NCBI GenBank assembly: GCA_049324315.1
Contig: JBMOKU010000048.1
Coordinates: 1-61,855 of the forward strand
Direction: 5' to 3'
Length of the DNA stretch: 61,855 nt
Source: JBMOKU01 sp049324315
Lineage (GTDB): Bacteria; Bacillota; Clostridia; Peptostreptococcales; Thermotaleaceae
The position numbers were made by a program, and so were the translations under genes. Shown here in pieces: positions 41,734 through 50,156 of this stretch; the stretch's first letter is position 1, and each line of letters starts with the position of its first letter. The notes under the pieces were generated by a model. The model was not told the origin of the DNA. It searched no databases and was given only the letters and a program-made list of their open reading frames with translations.

Positions 41734-42846
41734 TTAAAAATGTACATGCACCAGCCAGAACTTGATACCCTTATCACTCCACCCCAGATCCCAAGGGACT
41801 CTGTATCTGTCCGTATTATGACAGTTTACCAGAGGGTATCCTTTAGAATCAACCCCAGTTACCACGGAGATATGTACAATTTTTCCCTTTTTTTCATATG
41901 CCACAAAATCTCCGGGTTTAAACTTGTAGGCCGCTTTATAGACCTTCTCGTAGGTTCCCCTGGCTATAAGGGAGGCTCTACCGCTGTTTAACATATAGTC
42001 TTTAAAGCCCTGAGCATTCACCCACGCCCTGCTTCCTCCTTTATCATAGTTCCACCCGCCAGTCTTTCTGAACTTTCCACCTTCATAAAGAATTTGGGAA
42101 GCAAAATTGGCACAATCACCTCCAAGAGGGTTATAGTTCTTATATTTCTTATTATAGCTGTAACCGCTCTCTTCATCACCGGCTGCGCCGCAATATTGAT
42201 CAGCGTAGGCCACAGCATTTTTCCTTCTCTCATCTAGATTCGATAGATCCGGTGGCTGCTGCTGGAGAATATATTGCTTTATGTCAGCACTTTTTAATTC
42301 ATCTATATGTAAAGAGTCCGCGAAGGGATCTGTATACCATTCCTTTGCAATCACCCATACTTCATCCTTAGGAATAATATCTAAAACATGATAGGTTCCG
42401 ATTCGGAACTGGTTGACATGGTCTGGTTCATTCTCGTAGATATACTTATAAGTAGTCGATACCAACAGATTTAGTGTAAATCCTTGGTTTTTCGTCTTGA
42501 CGCTTCTGGTAATCACTTTCGGAGATATCTCAAAGAACTTTATCCCCTGTTTTTCTGACCATTTATGCAGATACTTGGTTTTCTTTTCTTCATGTTCATA
42601 TGCCCACTGTCCCAGTCTTGTACTTCTATCATACAATTCTGTCAAAGTCTCAAAATCCCTTTGCAGCATGGCACGATTTCGATCATCGAAAAGCTGCTGT
42701 ACAACCTTTGATATCTCTTCGTCATTTATAAAAAAGGTGGGAATAAAAGGAACTTTGCTGTATAGAAAAATACCGCCTAAGCAAATAATTAGCACCAATA
42801 GTCCCATGATTACTCTTGTTTTTTTGATTGTTATAAAAACATACAC
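41734..42846 (-). CDS. secreted/anchored amidase-like protein (Amidase_6)
   Basis: 370 aa. An N-terminal membrane segment (about 12-32), then an NTF2-like middle region, then a papain-fold 'putative amidase' domain from ~210 on, with the catalytic cysteine in GGDCANFASQ and a histidine in KIVHISVVTG. Such proteins occur widely in spore-formers and probably act on the cell wall. Start is GTG 42846 after GGAGGG. No link with the uronate genes is visible. Confidence 0.82.
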   Translation of the reverse strand: MYVFITIKKTRVIMGLLVLIICLGGIFLYSKVPFIPTFFINDEEISKVVQQLFDDRNRAMLQRDFETLTELYDRSTRLGQWAYEHEEKKTKYLHKWSEKQGIKFFEISPKVITRSVKTKNQGFTLNLLVSTTYKYIYENEPDHVNQFRIGTYHVLDIIPKDEVWVIAKEWYTDPFADSLHIDELKSADIKQYILQQQPPDLSNLDERRKNAVAYADQYCGAAGDEESGYSYNKKYKNYNPLGGDCANFASQILYEGGKFRKTGGWNYDKGGSRAWVNAQGFKDYMLNSGRASLIARGTYEKVYKAAYKFKPGDFVAYEKKGKIVHISVVTGVDSKGYPLVNCHNTDRYRVPWDLGWSDKGIKFWLVHVHF

Positions 42847-43074
42847 TTTTCTTCCCTCCCAAAAATCGCCTCATAAGATTATATGAAGCAGTTCTTGCTG
42901 TTATCATAAAAAGATAAAATATCTTGACTACCCCTCGAATAATAGGAACCTTTTAAAATTCATAACGCAAACGATTGCATTCCTGTATTTTTCACAAATA
43001 TCATGTTATAATGAATATAGAATTGGAATATTATTCATTTCATATAAATCATTTATAGTATAGGGGGAATTGAC

Positions 43075-43866
43075 TTGAATTTAGCTATCATCGGTGCAGG
43101 AAAAGGTGGGACAAGTATTATTGAGTCTTTTCGAAAGACTGACGATGTAAACATTGTACTTGTAGTGGATAGAGATCTATCTGCAGATGGTATTCAACTG
43201 GCAAGAAAATACAATATCCCTTGCTCACAATCAATTGCTGACATCAAGGGGACAAATGTAGATATCATCATAGAAGCAACTGGTAATGATACGGTGAAAA
43301 AATTGGTGGAAGAAACCTGTGGAAGTCAATGTAGGATTATTGATTCGCAAGGTGCCTATTTGATCATGACCCTTGTGGAAAGGAATATTCATTTTTTAGA
43401 AAAAATGAATGGCCAGATCTCAGCTGTTAAGAATGCAGCAGCGATTATTCAAGATCGATTGGATGAAATAAGCTGTTCCATAGGAGATACTCACACAATC
43501 AGTGAAAAGCTATTGAATTTCACGAATACCTCCAGTAAATACATAGAAGAAAGTGACACGATTATTAAATATGTAAACAGTATCGCCTCCCAAATCAAAA
43601 TATTAGGGATCAACGCCACCATTGAAGCAGCTAGGGCTGGAGAGCATGGCCGGGGATTCACTGTCGTTGCTAAAGAAGTGCAGAACTTGGCTAATAATAG
43701 TGAGTCCTTTGCAAAGGAGATTAACACCATATTAGGGAAGCTTTCTCATGAAATCAAAAATGTTGTTCAAGAGGTTGATCAGCTGAAGCAACTTACCAAT
43801 ACACAAATCAAAGCTTCTGATCATGTACAAAATGCAGTGGATCATTTGGTTGATCAAATGGCCTAA
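43075..43866 (+). CDS. cytoplasmic chemoreceptor with an N-terminal Rossmann domain
   Basis: 263 aa, TTG start 7 bases after GGGGG. Residues 1-100 are a nucleotide-binding Rossmann domain like those of aspartate/homoserine dehydrogenases (AIIGAGKGGTSIIESF, IIIEATGN). Residues ~120-263 are a short MCP signalling domain with its tip ILGINATIEAARAGEHGRGF. There is no membrane segment, HAMP or catalytic dehydrogenase domain. It probably senses a dinucleotide, redox state or CoA-like ligand inside the cell. The signalling part is shorter than in standard receptors. Confidence 0.85.
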   Translation: MNLAIIGAGKGGTSIIESFRKTDDVNIVLVVDRDLSADGIQLARKYNIPCSQSIADIKGTNVDIIIEATGNDTVKKLVEETCGSQCRIIDSQGAYLIMTLVERNIHFLEKMNGQISAVKNAAAIIQDRLDEISCSIGDTHTISEKLLNFTNTSSKYIEESDTIIKYVNSIASQIKILGINATIEAARAGEHGRGFTVVAKEVQNLANNSESFAKEINTILGKLSHEIKNVVQEVDQLKQLTNTQIKASDHVQNAVDHLVDQMA

Positions 43867-43906
43867 TCGCTTCAAATGAAGCAAGTTTATATAGGGAGTG
43901 AGACTC

Positions 43907-44284
43907 ATGGAAGAGAACCGTCGCAGAGACTTCGTGGACAGACGTAAGGGACCGGATATTTGGGTAAGAATCGTACAATGGCTGGGGTTTATGGCCTGGG
44001 GGATTATGTTTGTCATTCTCACCATCACAGACCGTGCAAAGCCGGAAGCCGAGACTTTTTTTGAAAGATTCTTTAAGATACAGGTACGTAATTCATGGAA
44101 CCAGGATCTGTTACAGTTTGCATTTTATCTGATGCTGCTCCTCAATTTCCTTTGCATTTTCGGACTTATCATTAATTCAAGAAGATGCAGAAGAAAAAGC
44201 GATAAATATAATCTGTCCCTTGTGCTAATGATGATCCTCGCCTTTGTTGGCATCGCCATGTACTTTGTGAATTTTATGCTATGA
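43907..44284 (+). CDS. unknown small membrane protein
   Basis: 125 aa from ATG 43907 after GGGAGTGAG. The basic start RRRDFVDRRKGPDIW is followed by three membrane segments (about 22-42, 66-85, 100-120) with a basic RRCRRK loop. Position 40 bases after the Rossmann chemoreceptor suggests the same transcript. I do not recognise the family. The 44285-44562 gap holds only a candidate promoter (TTGACA at 44504, TTAAGA about 17 bases on). Confidence 0.7.
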   Translation: MEENRRRDFVDRRKGPDIWVRIVQWLGFMAWGIMFVILTITDRAKPEAETFFERFFKIQVRNSWNQDLLQFAFYLMLLLNFLCIFGLIINSRRCRRKSDKYNLSLVLMMILAFVGIAMYFVNFML

Positions 44285-44562
44285 AAATCCTATAATAATA
44301 TCTAGATTGAATACATTTGATCTACGACTAACTCATATTCTAAACAATGTCTCAAAATCACTGACATTTTATAAATGTGTGATATTTTAGGATATTCACT
44401 AATAAGTTTTAATTATTAGAATGAAATCTTCCTTTTGGAAAATTCATAGGTAGACTTTGTCACTGCAGGACTGCATTTCTGTCCTCCTTCTATTAACAGA
44501 CCCTTGACAGTCTCCTTCCTACCATGTTAAGAATAGTTATATAATATGGGAGATGATTAGTT

Positions 44563-45099
44563 TTGAGAAAACGGATAACATCAATTTTGTTCATTTTGCT
44601 TTTTTTTATATTGTTCTTTATTTTTGTTAGAGCTACGGAAAAAGAAAATTTGCATGAAATTACTCCACAGGATAAAGCTAATATAAAAGCTGTTACACTA
44701 GATTACTATAGATCCATAGAACAAAAGAATTATGATAAAGCACTATACTTTTTCGACTGGGAAAAAGACGAGTTAGACATTTCAGTATATGTTGAACAGA
44801 AGACAACTGCTTTGATTGAACTTGCTGATATTTTAAACTATAATATTGGTTTAGATTCCATAGTTAACGATGATATTGAATATTTGGAAAGGAAAAAAAA
44901 ATACGCTGTAATGACAGTTGTTAAGATTAAATACCAAGATATCAATGAGACACACATCAATGAAATATTAATATTTAACAAAAAAAATGAAAAATGGGTA
45001 ATCGAAGAAATTGAAAGTCCAGATAGATATATTGTATTTAGAGCAAACAAGTATGCGTTTACGAAACTACCAAGTTCATTAATCCCTCTAAGAAAATAG
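44563..45099 (+). CDS. unknown secreted or anchored protein
   Basis: 178 aa, TTG start after GGAGATGATTAG. One N-terminal membrane segment (about 6-24), then an outer domain with an NTF2/DUF4829-like look (DYYRSIEQKNYDKALYFFDW). It is richer in A/T than its neighbours and stands right next to an insertion-sequence end at 45111, so it may be acquired DNA. Function unknown. Confidence 0.65.
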   Translation: MRKRITSILFILLFFILFFIFVRATEKENLHEITPQDKANIKAVTLDYYRSIEQKNYDKALYFFDWEKDELDISVYVEQKTTALIELADILNYNIGLDSIVNDDIEYLERKKKYAVMTVVKIKYQDINETHINEILIFNKKNEKWVIEEIESPDRYIVFRANKYAFTKLPSSLIPLRK

Positions 45100-45110
45100 T
45101 ACCCACTAGC

Positions 45111-46743
45111 TAAAAGGAGCTGTCGCACTAAGAAATTAGTGTGGCAGCTCCTTTTGAATGAAAAATAAATCCCCGACTTCGGAAAGTAGGGGATTTATGG
45201 TAAAATTAATGTATGACCAAACACATTAACTTACATAAAAATTATACATTTAATCAAACCTTTTATCAATTTAAACTTCCGATTAATATCGATTGTATCA
45301 TCCCAGAGAATGATTCGGTGCGCTTGTTAAGTCAATTTGTTGAGGAGATGGATTTAGAAGATTTGTATTATTGATGGTACCAAGATAGAGGCTTGCGCGA
45401 ATAAATATACTTTTGTCTGGAAAAAGACTGTCACAAAAAATCAGGCAAAGCTACTGCTGAAACTGGCAGAGCTTGTTGCTGAATGTGAAGAATTGTATGG
45501 AATCAAGCTTGTGTATCAGAATCGAGTAAAAATGAAACATGTGAAAAGGCTGCGCAAAAAGCTGTATGCCATAAAGCAGGAAGAAAAGATAGAGTTTGTA
45601 CACGGATGCGGTAAAAGAAAAACCAAATTGCAACGTTCCATTGAAAAACTGGAAGAGTACCTTGATAAATTAAAAGAATATACTCAGAAAATACATATCT
45701 GCGGGGAACGGAACAGCTATTCAAAAACAGATCATGACGCCACATTCATGAGGATGAAGGAAGACGCCATGAGAAACGGTCAGCTGAAGGCCGGTTACAA
45801 TGTACAGCATGGTGTAGACTCGGAATATATCGTATGGCTTACTGTCGGGCCACAGCCTACGGATACTACGACACTGATTCCATTTTTAAAAAGTATGGAG
45901 AGCCACCTGAAATTCCGATATGAGAGAATCGTTGCGGATGCAGGATATGAAAGTGAAGAGAATTATGTCTATCTGGAAGGTAATGGACAACTTGCATTTA
46001 TCAAACCAGCCAATTATGAGATATCAAAAACAAGAAAATATCAGAACGATATCGGTCGCATAGAAAACATGGAATATAACGAAGCGGGAGATTATTACAT
46101 TTGCCGGAATTATAAAAAGCTGACCGTAAGCGGGGCAATAAAGAGAAAAAGTACAACCGGATATCAAAGCGAGAAAACTATCTATACCAGTGAGGATTGC
46201 AGCAACTGTTCATACAAAAGCAGCTGCATAAAAGGCAACAACTGCAAAACCCCATTGGAAGAACGGGTGAAAAACCTAGAAACATCAAAGCTGTTTAACA
46301 GGCATAGAAAAGAAGGACTCGAAAGAATAGTCAGTCAGAAGGCAGTGAACTCAGGGTAAACCGGAGCATACAGGCAGAAGGTTCCTTTGGAGAGCTGAAA
46401 GAGAACATGGGATTTCGAAGGTTTTTGAGCAAAGGAAAACAGAATGTACTTGCAGAGAGCATTCTTTTAGCCATGGCCCATAACATAAACAAACTTCATA
46501 ATAAAATCCAATCAGGGCGAACCGGGACACACCTTTTTGAGTTGAAAGAAAGTGCATAAATTTAAAATATGAAAAAGTATTGGTTGGATAAACAGCCTAA
46601 ATTAGATAGGCTTGTTAAAGTATGCCTTTTTTTAGATATTAGCTGAATTTGCTCTACAAATATCTTGAGAATTTCTAGGAAACATGTAAAAAAGGGGTTG
46701 CGCACCGGCGATTTTTCAATCGCTAGTGCGACAGCCCCTTTTA
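45111..46743 (+). mobile_element. IS1182-family element, internally deleted
   Basis: The ends are inverted: left TAAAAGGAGCTGTCGCACTA (45111-45130) and right, reversed, TAAAAGGGGCTGTCGCACTA (46724-46743), one mismatch in 20. Between lies a broken transposase. Both ends also form hairpins (left AGGAGCTGTCGCACTAAG with its own inverted copy). I could not identify a target duplication with confidence. Confidence 0.8.
45215..46557 (+). pseudogene. IS1182-type transposase, disrupted
   Basis: The reading starts at ATG 45213-45215 region (TKHINLHKNYTFNQTFY...) and stops after MDLEDLYY near 45374. There it jumps directly to IIDGTKIEACANKYTFVWKK, so several hundred bases covering the first DDE part are missing. 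The middle frame (about 45373-46359) keeps DGTKIEA, ADAGYESEENY and the C-S-x-C zinc-like cysteines (CSNCSYKSSC). A frameshift near 46355 moves the end to another frame (GSFGELKENMGFRRFLSKGK...), finishing at 46557. At least two disabling lesions make it inactive. Confidence 0.85.
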
Positions 46744-46745
46744 TT

Positions 46746-47762
46746 TTAGTATGTTTTTATGTTGTTCAACCATGCCTGATCTGATTCAATAATTGTGCTG
46801 TTATTAACAGGAGTAAAACCTATGGCACCTGGTCCAAGCGTTACAGTAACTCCGATGCCTCCTTTAGTATGTGCATATTGTCCTAATATAGTAAAATATG
46901 CACCAGATTGTACACTTCCTTTTGAGTTTCCAATTACAATATTTATTCTACCATAATTTTTAAGGGGTGGTAGATCGAGAGTAGCTTTAATGCCATCTCC
47001 AGTAGCAGATTTTCTTAATCTTGCATCGTCTCTTTGCCATTGATATCCATAATATTCATAAAAATATCCACCGTAACTATAAATATTCGTCAAACCTAAA
47101 CTACTTGCAGTATGTGCTAGGCCCATACCATCATCTAAAGAAGAATATGTTGCATCATCCCATTGGAAGTCTAACCCTAAGTTTTTCTTAATAGTCGTAG
47201 ATGTTGAAGCATCATAGGCATTTACACCTAATGTCAGCATCGCACCATCCATAGCATTTGAAATTGTTCCTGCAGACATCGCTGTAAATAGTATATCCAT
47301 TTCTACTTCTTGTTTGTTTTCATTGAATACTCTAACCTTTTTCCCTTTTGAAATATTTTTCAATGAATCTATTGAATTAAAGTTTTCCGCGATAAAAGCT
47401 TCCTTATTCTTTTTATATTGTTCTTTTTCACCCTTTGTTAATGGGATCGCTGCATAGATTTTTTCTTTTTCCAAATCACGTTCTGTTTCGTAAGTTAAAT
47501 AGAGCGTATAGGATTCTGTTGATCCAATAAACTCATTTTTATTTTCTATTATTGAGTAAATTTCTTCATCAGATAAAAACATAATAACACTCTTAGGAAA
47601 TCCTAAACTTTTGAGTTCTTTTACTGTTTTTTTATCCAATGAATCAATTCTTTCTTGAAGACGTAAATCGATATCATCACTCTCTTGTTTTTGAGCAAAT
47701 GATGTTACGTTTAAGCTAAGTAACAGCACGAGCACCAAAATGATACTAATTATTTTTTTCAT
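46746..47762 (-). CDS. unknown secreted protein
   Basis: 338 aa from ATG 47762 (GGGAGG, 7-base spacing). The signal peptide is residues 1-23 (cut after SFAQ or nearby). The N-terminal half is charged and helical; the C-terminal half (from ~165) is rich in Gly, Tyr and Thr (YSYGGYFYEYYGYQW, GGIGVTVTLGPGAIGFTP), probably beta structure. I do not recognise the family. Its stop is 3 bases from the insertion-sequence end, so the original downstream region may have been lost. It follows the subtilase gene on the same strand. Confidence 0.75.
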   Translation of the reverse strand: MKKIISIILVLVLLLSLNVTSFAQKQESDDIDLRLQERIDSLDKKTVKELKSLGFPKSVIMFLSDEEIYSIIENKNEFIGSTESYTLYLTYETERDLEKEKIYAAIPLTKGEKEQYKKNKEAFIAENFNSIDSLKNISKGKKVRVFNENKQEVEMDILFTAMSAGTISNAMDGAMLTLGVNAYDASTSTTIKKNLGLDFQWDDATYSSLDDGMGLAHTASSLGLTNIYSYGGYFYEYYGYQWQRDDARLRKSATGDGIKATLDLPPLKNYGRINIVIGNSKGSVQSGAYFTILGQYAHTKGGIGVTVTLGPGAIGFTPVNNSTIIESDQAWLNNIKTY

Positions 47763-47905
47763 AATTAATCCTCCCAATCTTAAGTTTTATTGTAATTGTA
47801 AGATTAATATCCTTAGTTTCTACATATAGTTTTACCCTATATAAACACCATAAGACATCTTACTTGCATTGACTGCACTAAACAAATTGCAATATAGAAC
47901 CGCTA

Positions 47906-49645
47906 TTACTGATTTTGCGTTATGATCAGATTACTTCCGCCTGCACTTATATCAAAGAAGTAACTGCCGCTGCCGGAATAAGAATATACGCGGAGCTTGT
48001 ATGTACCTGTTGCAGAAGGTACGTAGTTAATATTCTCCTGTCTGGTTATTCCGGTGGAGGACGCTACCTGACTTCCGTTGGGACCATAAAGATAGATATC
48101 AAAATCAGGTGTGCCGCTCTGCCAATCAGGCATTACCATTGTAACTGCAATGGGATAGCTCGTATCATCTACCGTAAACTCCCAGTAATCTGATTTTCCT
48201 GTCGCTGAAAGACTTTGAGAAGCATACATATGGTTGGGTACTGTAAGATTGCTGCCGCTGTACCCACCAGCGTCCTTTACAGCTTCATAGGCATCCAGTC
48301 TTCCATACCCGTACTCAATATCTTGTCCGCTCAAGCCCCAGTCCTGTGCAGCAGACGTTAAAATATTTTTTGCTTGTGTCGGCGTTAGGCTTTCATTTGC
48401 ATCCAGCATCAATGCAACAACCCCCGCGGTAAATGGCGTAGCCATACTGGTTCCACTGTAAGTTACGTATCCGCTGCTGGTGTTTGTCTTAGCAGATGTA
48501 ATATTATATCCAGGAGCTGCTATATCCGGTTTTATTCTTCCATCTGCAGTTGGTCCTCTACTGGAGAAGTCTCTCAAATCAAATCCATTTTCTCCTACAT
48601 CTGCCATTGCCGCCACCGTAATAGCCTTTGATGCAGCACCCGGTGAGCCGATGGTATATTTGCCGGGTCCACTGTTTCCAGCTGCAACAACAACCACGAT
48701 ACCATGGTCTACAGCATTATTTACTGCTAAAGAAGTAGAATCCGTACCATCTGAGCTGCCGCTGGTGCCCAAACTCATGTTGATAACGTCGATTCCGTAA
48801 ACGTCTTTATTTGTAACACACCAATCAATTGCTGCAGTAACGTCACTCATAGAGCCGCTTCCTCTACGGTCTAATACCTTTAACCCTACTAAAGCTGCTC
48901 CTTTTGCTACACCTGTGTACGCTGAGTTTCCCTCACCTTCGCCTGCTATTGTAGCTGCAACATGGGTTCCGTGACCATTGTCATCGTAAGGCGTTGTCTT
49001 ATTACTAACATAATCTTTCCAACCGATGACCTTTCCACCATCTAGGTCAACATGGCCACCATAGATTCCTGTATCGATCACGGCAACAACAACATCATCC
49101 TTTGTATAGCTTGCGGAATTGCCGTCACGGTCTCCATCCAGTTGAAAATCCAGTCTGGCCTTTTCTGTACCAAACCAGTAGTTGGCTGTACCGTTTGTCG
49201 CTTTTACTTCTTCATCATATTCAATGTGTCGGATTGCATCCATCTTTGAAAGTTTCTGGATCTGTCCTTTATTCAGTTTCATGGCTACTGCAGGTATATT
49301 TTTGTACTCATGCTTGATTTCATAGTCTTCCAGTGTACTTGCAAGATAGCTGCCTTTTTGGTCTGTAAACTTTTCATTGAATACAACAATAACAGAGATT
49401 TTTTCCTTTTCGTCAGCTTTTTCCATTCGCTTAGATAAACTGTCAAACAGCTTGTCCTTGTTTTCATCATAAATTTTTATCATCTCTGTTTCCACCTTTT
49501 CTGTCTTTACCTTTGGTTTCTCCGTAACAATGTCGTCATCACCTTTAGCTTTATCAAGAGCCAGTCCATAATCTGTCCCTACAATTAACATCAATATAAA
49601 CAATAAAATAGAAACTACCTTTTTCATTCTAAACATACCTTTCAT
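47906..49645 (-). CDS. secreted subtilisin-like serine protease
   Basis: 579 aa. Signal peptide (1-~30), inhibitor-I9-like propeptide (about 75-145, VIVVFNEKF to AIRHIEYDEE), then a peptidase S8 domain with the triad Asp (VAVIDTGIYG), His (DNGHGTHVAA) and Ser (SGTSMATPF). A C-terminal PPC-type beta domain (about 470-575) ends the protein. ATG 49645 follows GAGGGGG. It has its own strong promoter and a 7-codon ORF in the leader. It may mature the peptide encoded upstream or feed on proteins; the link to the regulator is inference. Confidence 0.93.
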   Translation of the reverse strand: MKGMFRMKKVVSILLFILMLIVGTDYGLALDKAKGDDDIVTEKPKVKTEKVETEMIKIYDENKDKLFDSLSKRMEKADEKEKISVIVVFNEKFTDQKGSYLASTLEDYEIKHEYKNIPAVAMKLNKGQIQKLSKMDAIRHIEYDEEVKATNGTANYWFGTEKARLDFQLDGDRDGNSASYTKDDVVVAVIDTGIYGGHVDLDGGKVIGWKDYVSNKTTPYDDNGHGTHVAATIAGEGEGNSAYTGVAKGAALVGLKVLDRRGSGSMSDVTAAIDWCVTNKDVYGIDVINMSLGTSGSSDGTDSTSLAVNNAVDHGIVVVVAAGNSGPGKYTIGSPGAASKAITVAAMADVGENGFDLRDFSSRGPTADGRIKPDIAAPGYNITSAKTNTSSGYVTYSGTSMATPFTAGVVALMLDANESLTPTQAKNILTSAAQDWGLSGQDIEYGYGRLDAYEAVKDAGGYSGSNLTVPNHMYASQSLSATGKSDYWEFTVDDTSYPIAVTMVMPDWQSGTPDFDIYLYGPNGSQVASSTGITRQENINYVPSATGTYKLRVYSYSGSGSYFFDISAGGSNLIITQNQ

Positions 49646-49683
49646 GGTTATCCCCCTCTTAACATTTTTTTGTTTTCAATACA

Positions 49684-49707
49684 TTAAGAAGCAGCAAACC
49701 AGCCCAT
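49684..49707 (-). CDS. 7-codon leader ORF before the subtilase
   Basis: On the minus strand GGAGGGG, 6 bases, then ATG-GGC-TGG-TTT-GCT-GCT-TCT-TAA (M-G-W-F-A-A-S). The ribosome site is as good as any in the window although no longer gene uses it. It could be a leader peptide in the subtilase mRNA or a small hydrophobic peptide. The rest of 49646-49996 is promoter and AT-rich leader. Confidence 0.35.
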   Translation of the reverse strand: MGWFAAS

Positions 49708-49805
49708 TGGACTCCCCTCCTTTCATAAGATGGCCTTAATTGTAAATTAATACTGCAAATTTTTAATTATTTAAGTAAATATATATAAATATTTCGTTTA
49801 CATTT

Positions 49806-49834
49806 ATCATATTCCCCTTTTTATTTACTGTCAA
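49806..49834 (-). promoter_or_regulatory. promoter of the subtilase
   Basis: Minus strand TTGACA (49829-49834), 17 bases, TATGAT (49806-49811). It leaves a leader of about 150 bases holding the 7-codon ORF. Confidence 0.75.
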
Positions 49835-49954
49835 TTGTTATTTTGAAATTTATACCATTTTAGGATTAGAGTACTATTTCTTGGATACTTTATTCAGGTA
49901 ATACCCTCGTTCACGAACATGATAAATAACAGCTAAATGTCATCAAAAACGGCA

Positions 49955-49984
49955 AAACGGCTGCATATCGCAGCCGTTTTATGT
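49955..49984 (-). terminator. terminator of the regulator-peptide operon
   Basis: Minus strand AAAACGGCTGCGATATGCAGCCGTTTTGCCG, just after the small peptide gene. Confidence 0.8.
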
Positions 49985-49996
49985 ATATATACTCTT

Positions 49997-50137
49997 TCAG
50001 CGTTTTGTATTTGGATCACTAATATCATATTTGATGCTCCAAGGATGGGGATCTTGCACTGCTGATGCTATGATTCCTAAGCCGTTGCTTACTAGTATAG
50101 TAACGAGAAATAAGACCAGCATTTTTTTTAGTTTCAT
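49997..50137 (-). CDS. 46-aa exported peptide, likely signal of the HTH-TPR regulator
   Basis: ATG 50137 is 7 bases after AGGAGG and 19 bases past the regulator stop. The product begins MKLKKML, has a hydrophobic core (residues 7-24) and a clear signal-peptidase site (GIIASA, about residue 26), leaving a 20-residue tail starting VQDPHPW. The size, order (regulator then peptide), export signal and terminator are those of PapR/NprX/Phr-type pheromone genes. No homologue is recognised by sequence. The active peptide would be a short piece of the tail, probably made by outside proteolysis. Confidence 0.75.
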   Translation of the reverse strand: MKLKKMLVLFLVTILVSNGLGIIASAVQDPHPWSIKYDISDPNTKR

Positions 50138-50156
50138 GATCATACCTCCTTTATTT

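Noticed and set aside
45171..45200. Hairpin ATCCCC-GACTTC...GGGGAT considered as a terminator of 44563-45099
   Set aside because: It lies inside the left end of the insertion sequence and is more likely a feature of the element.
46355..46557. Separate small gene at the end of the insertion sequence
   Set aside because: Its sequence continues the IS1182 transposase C-terminus in a shifted frame, so it is part of the pseudogene.
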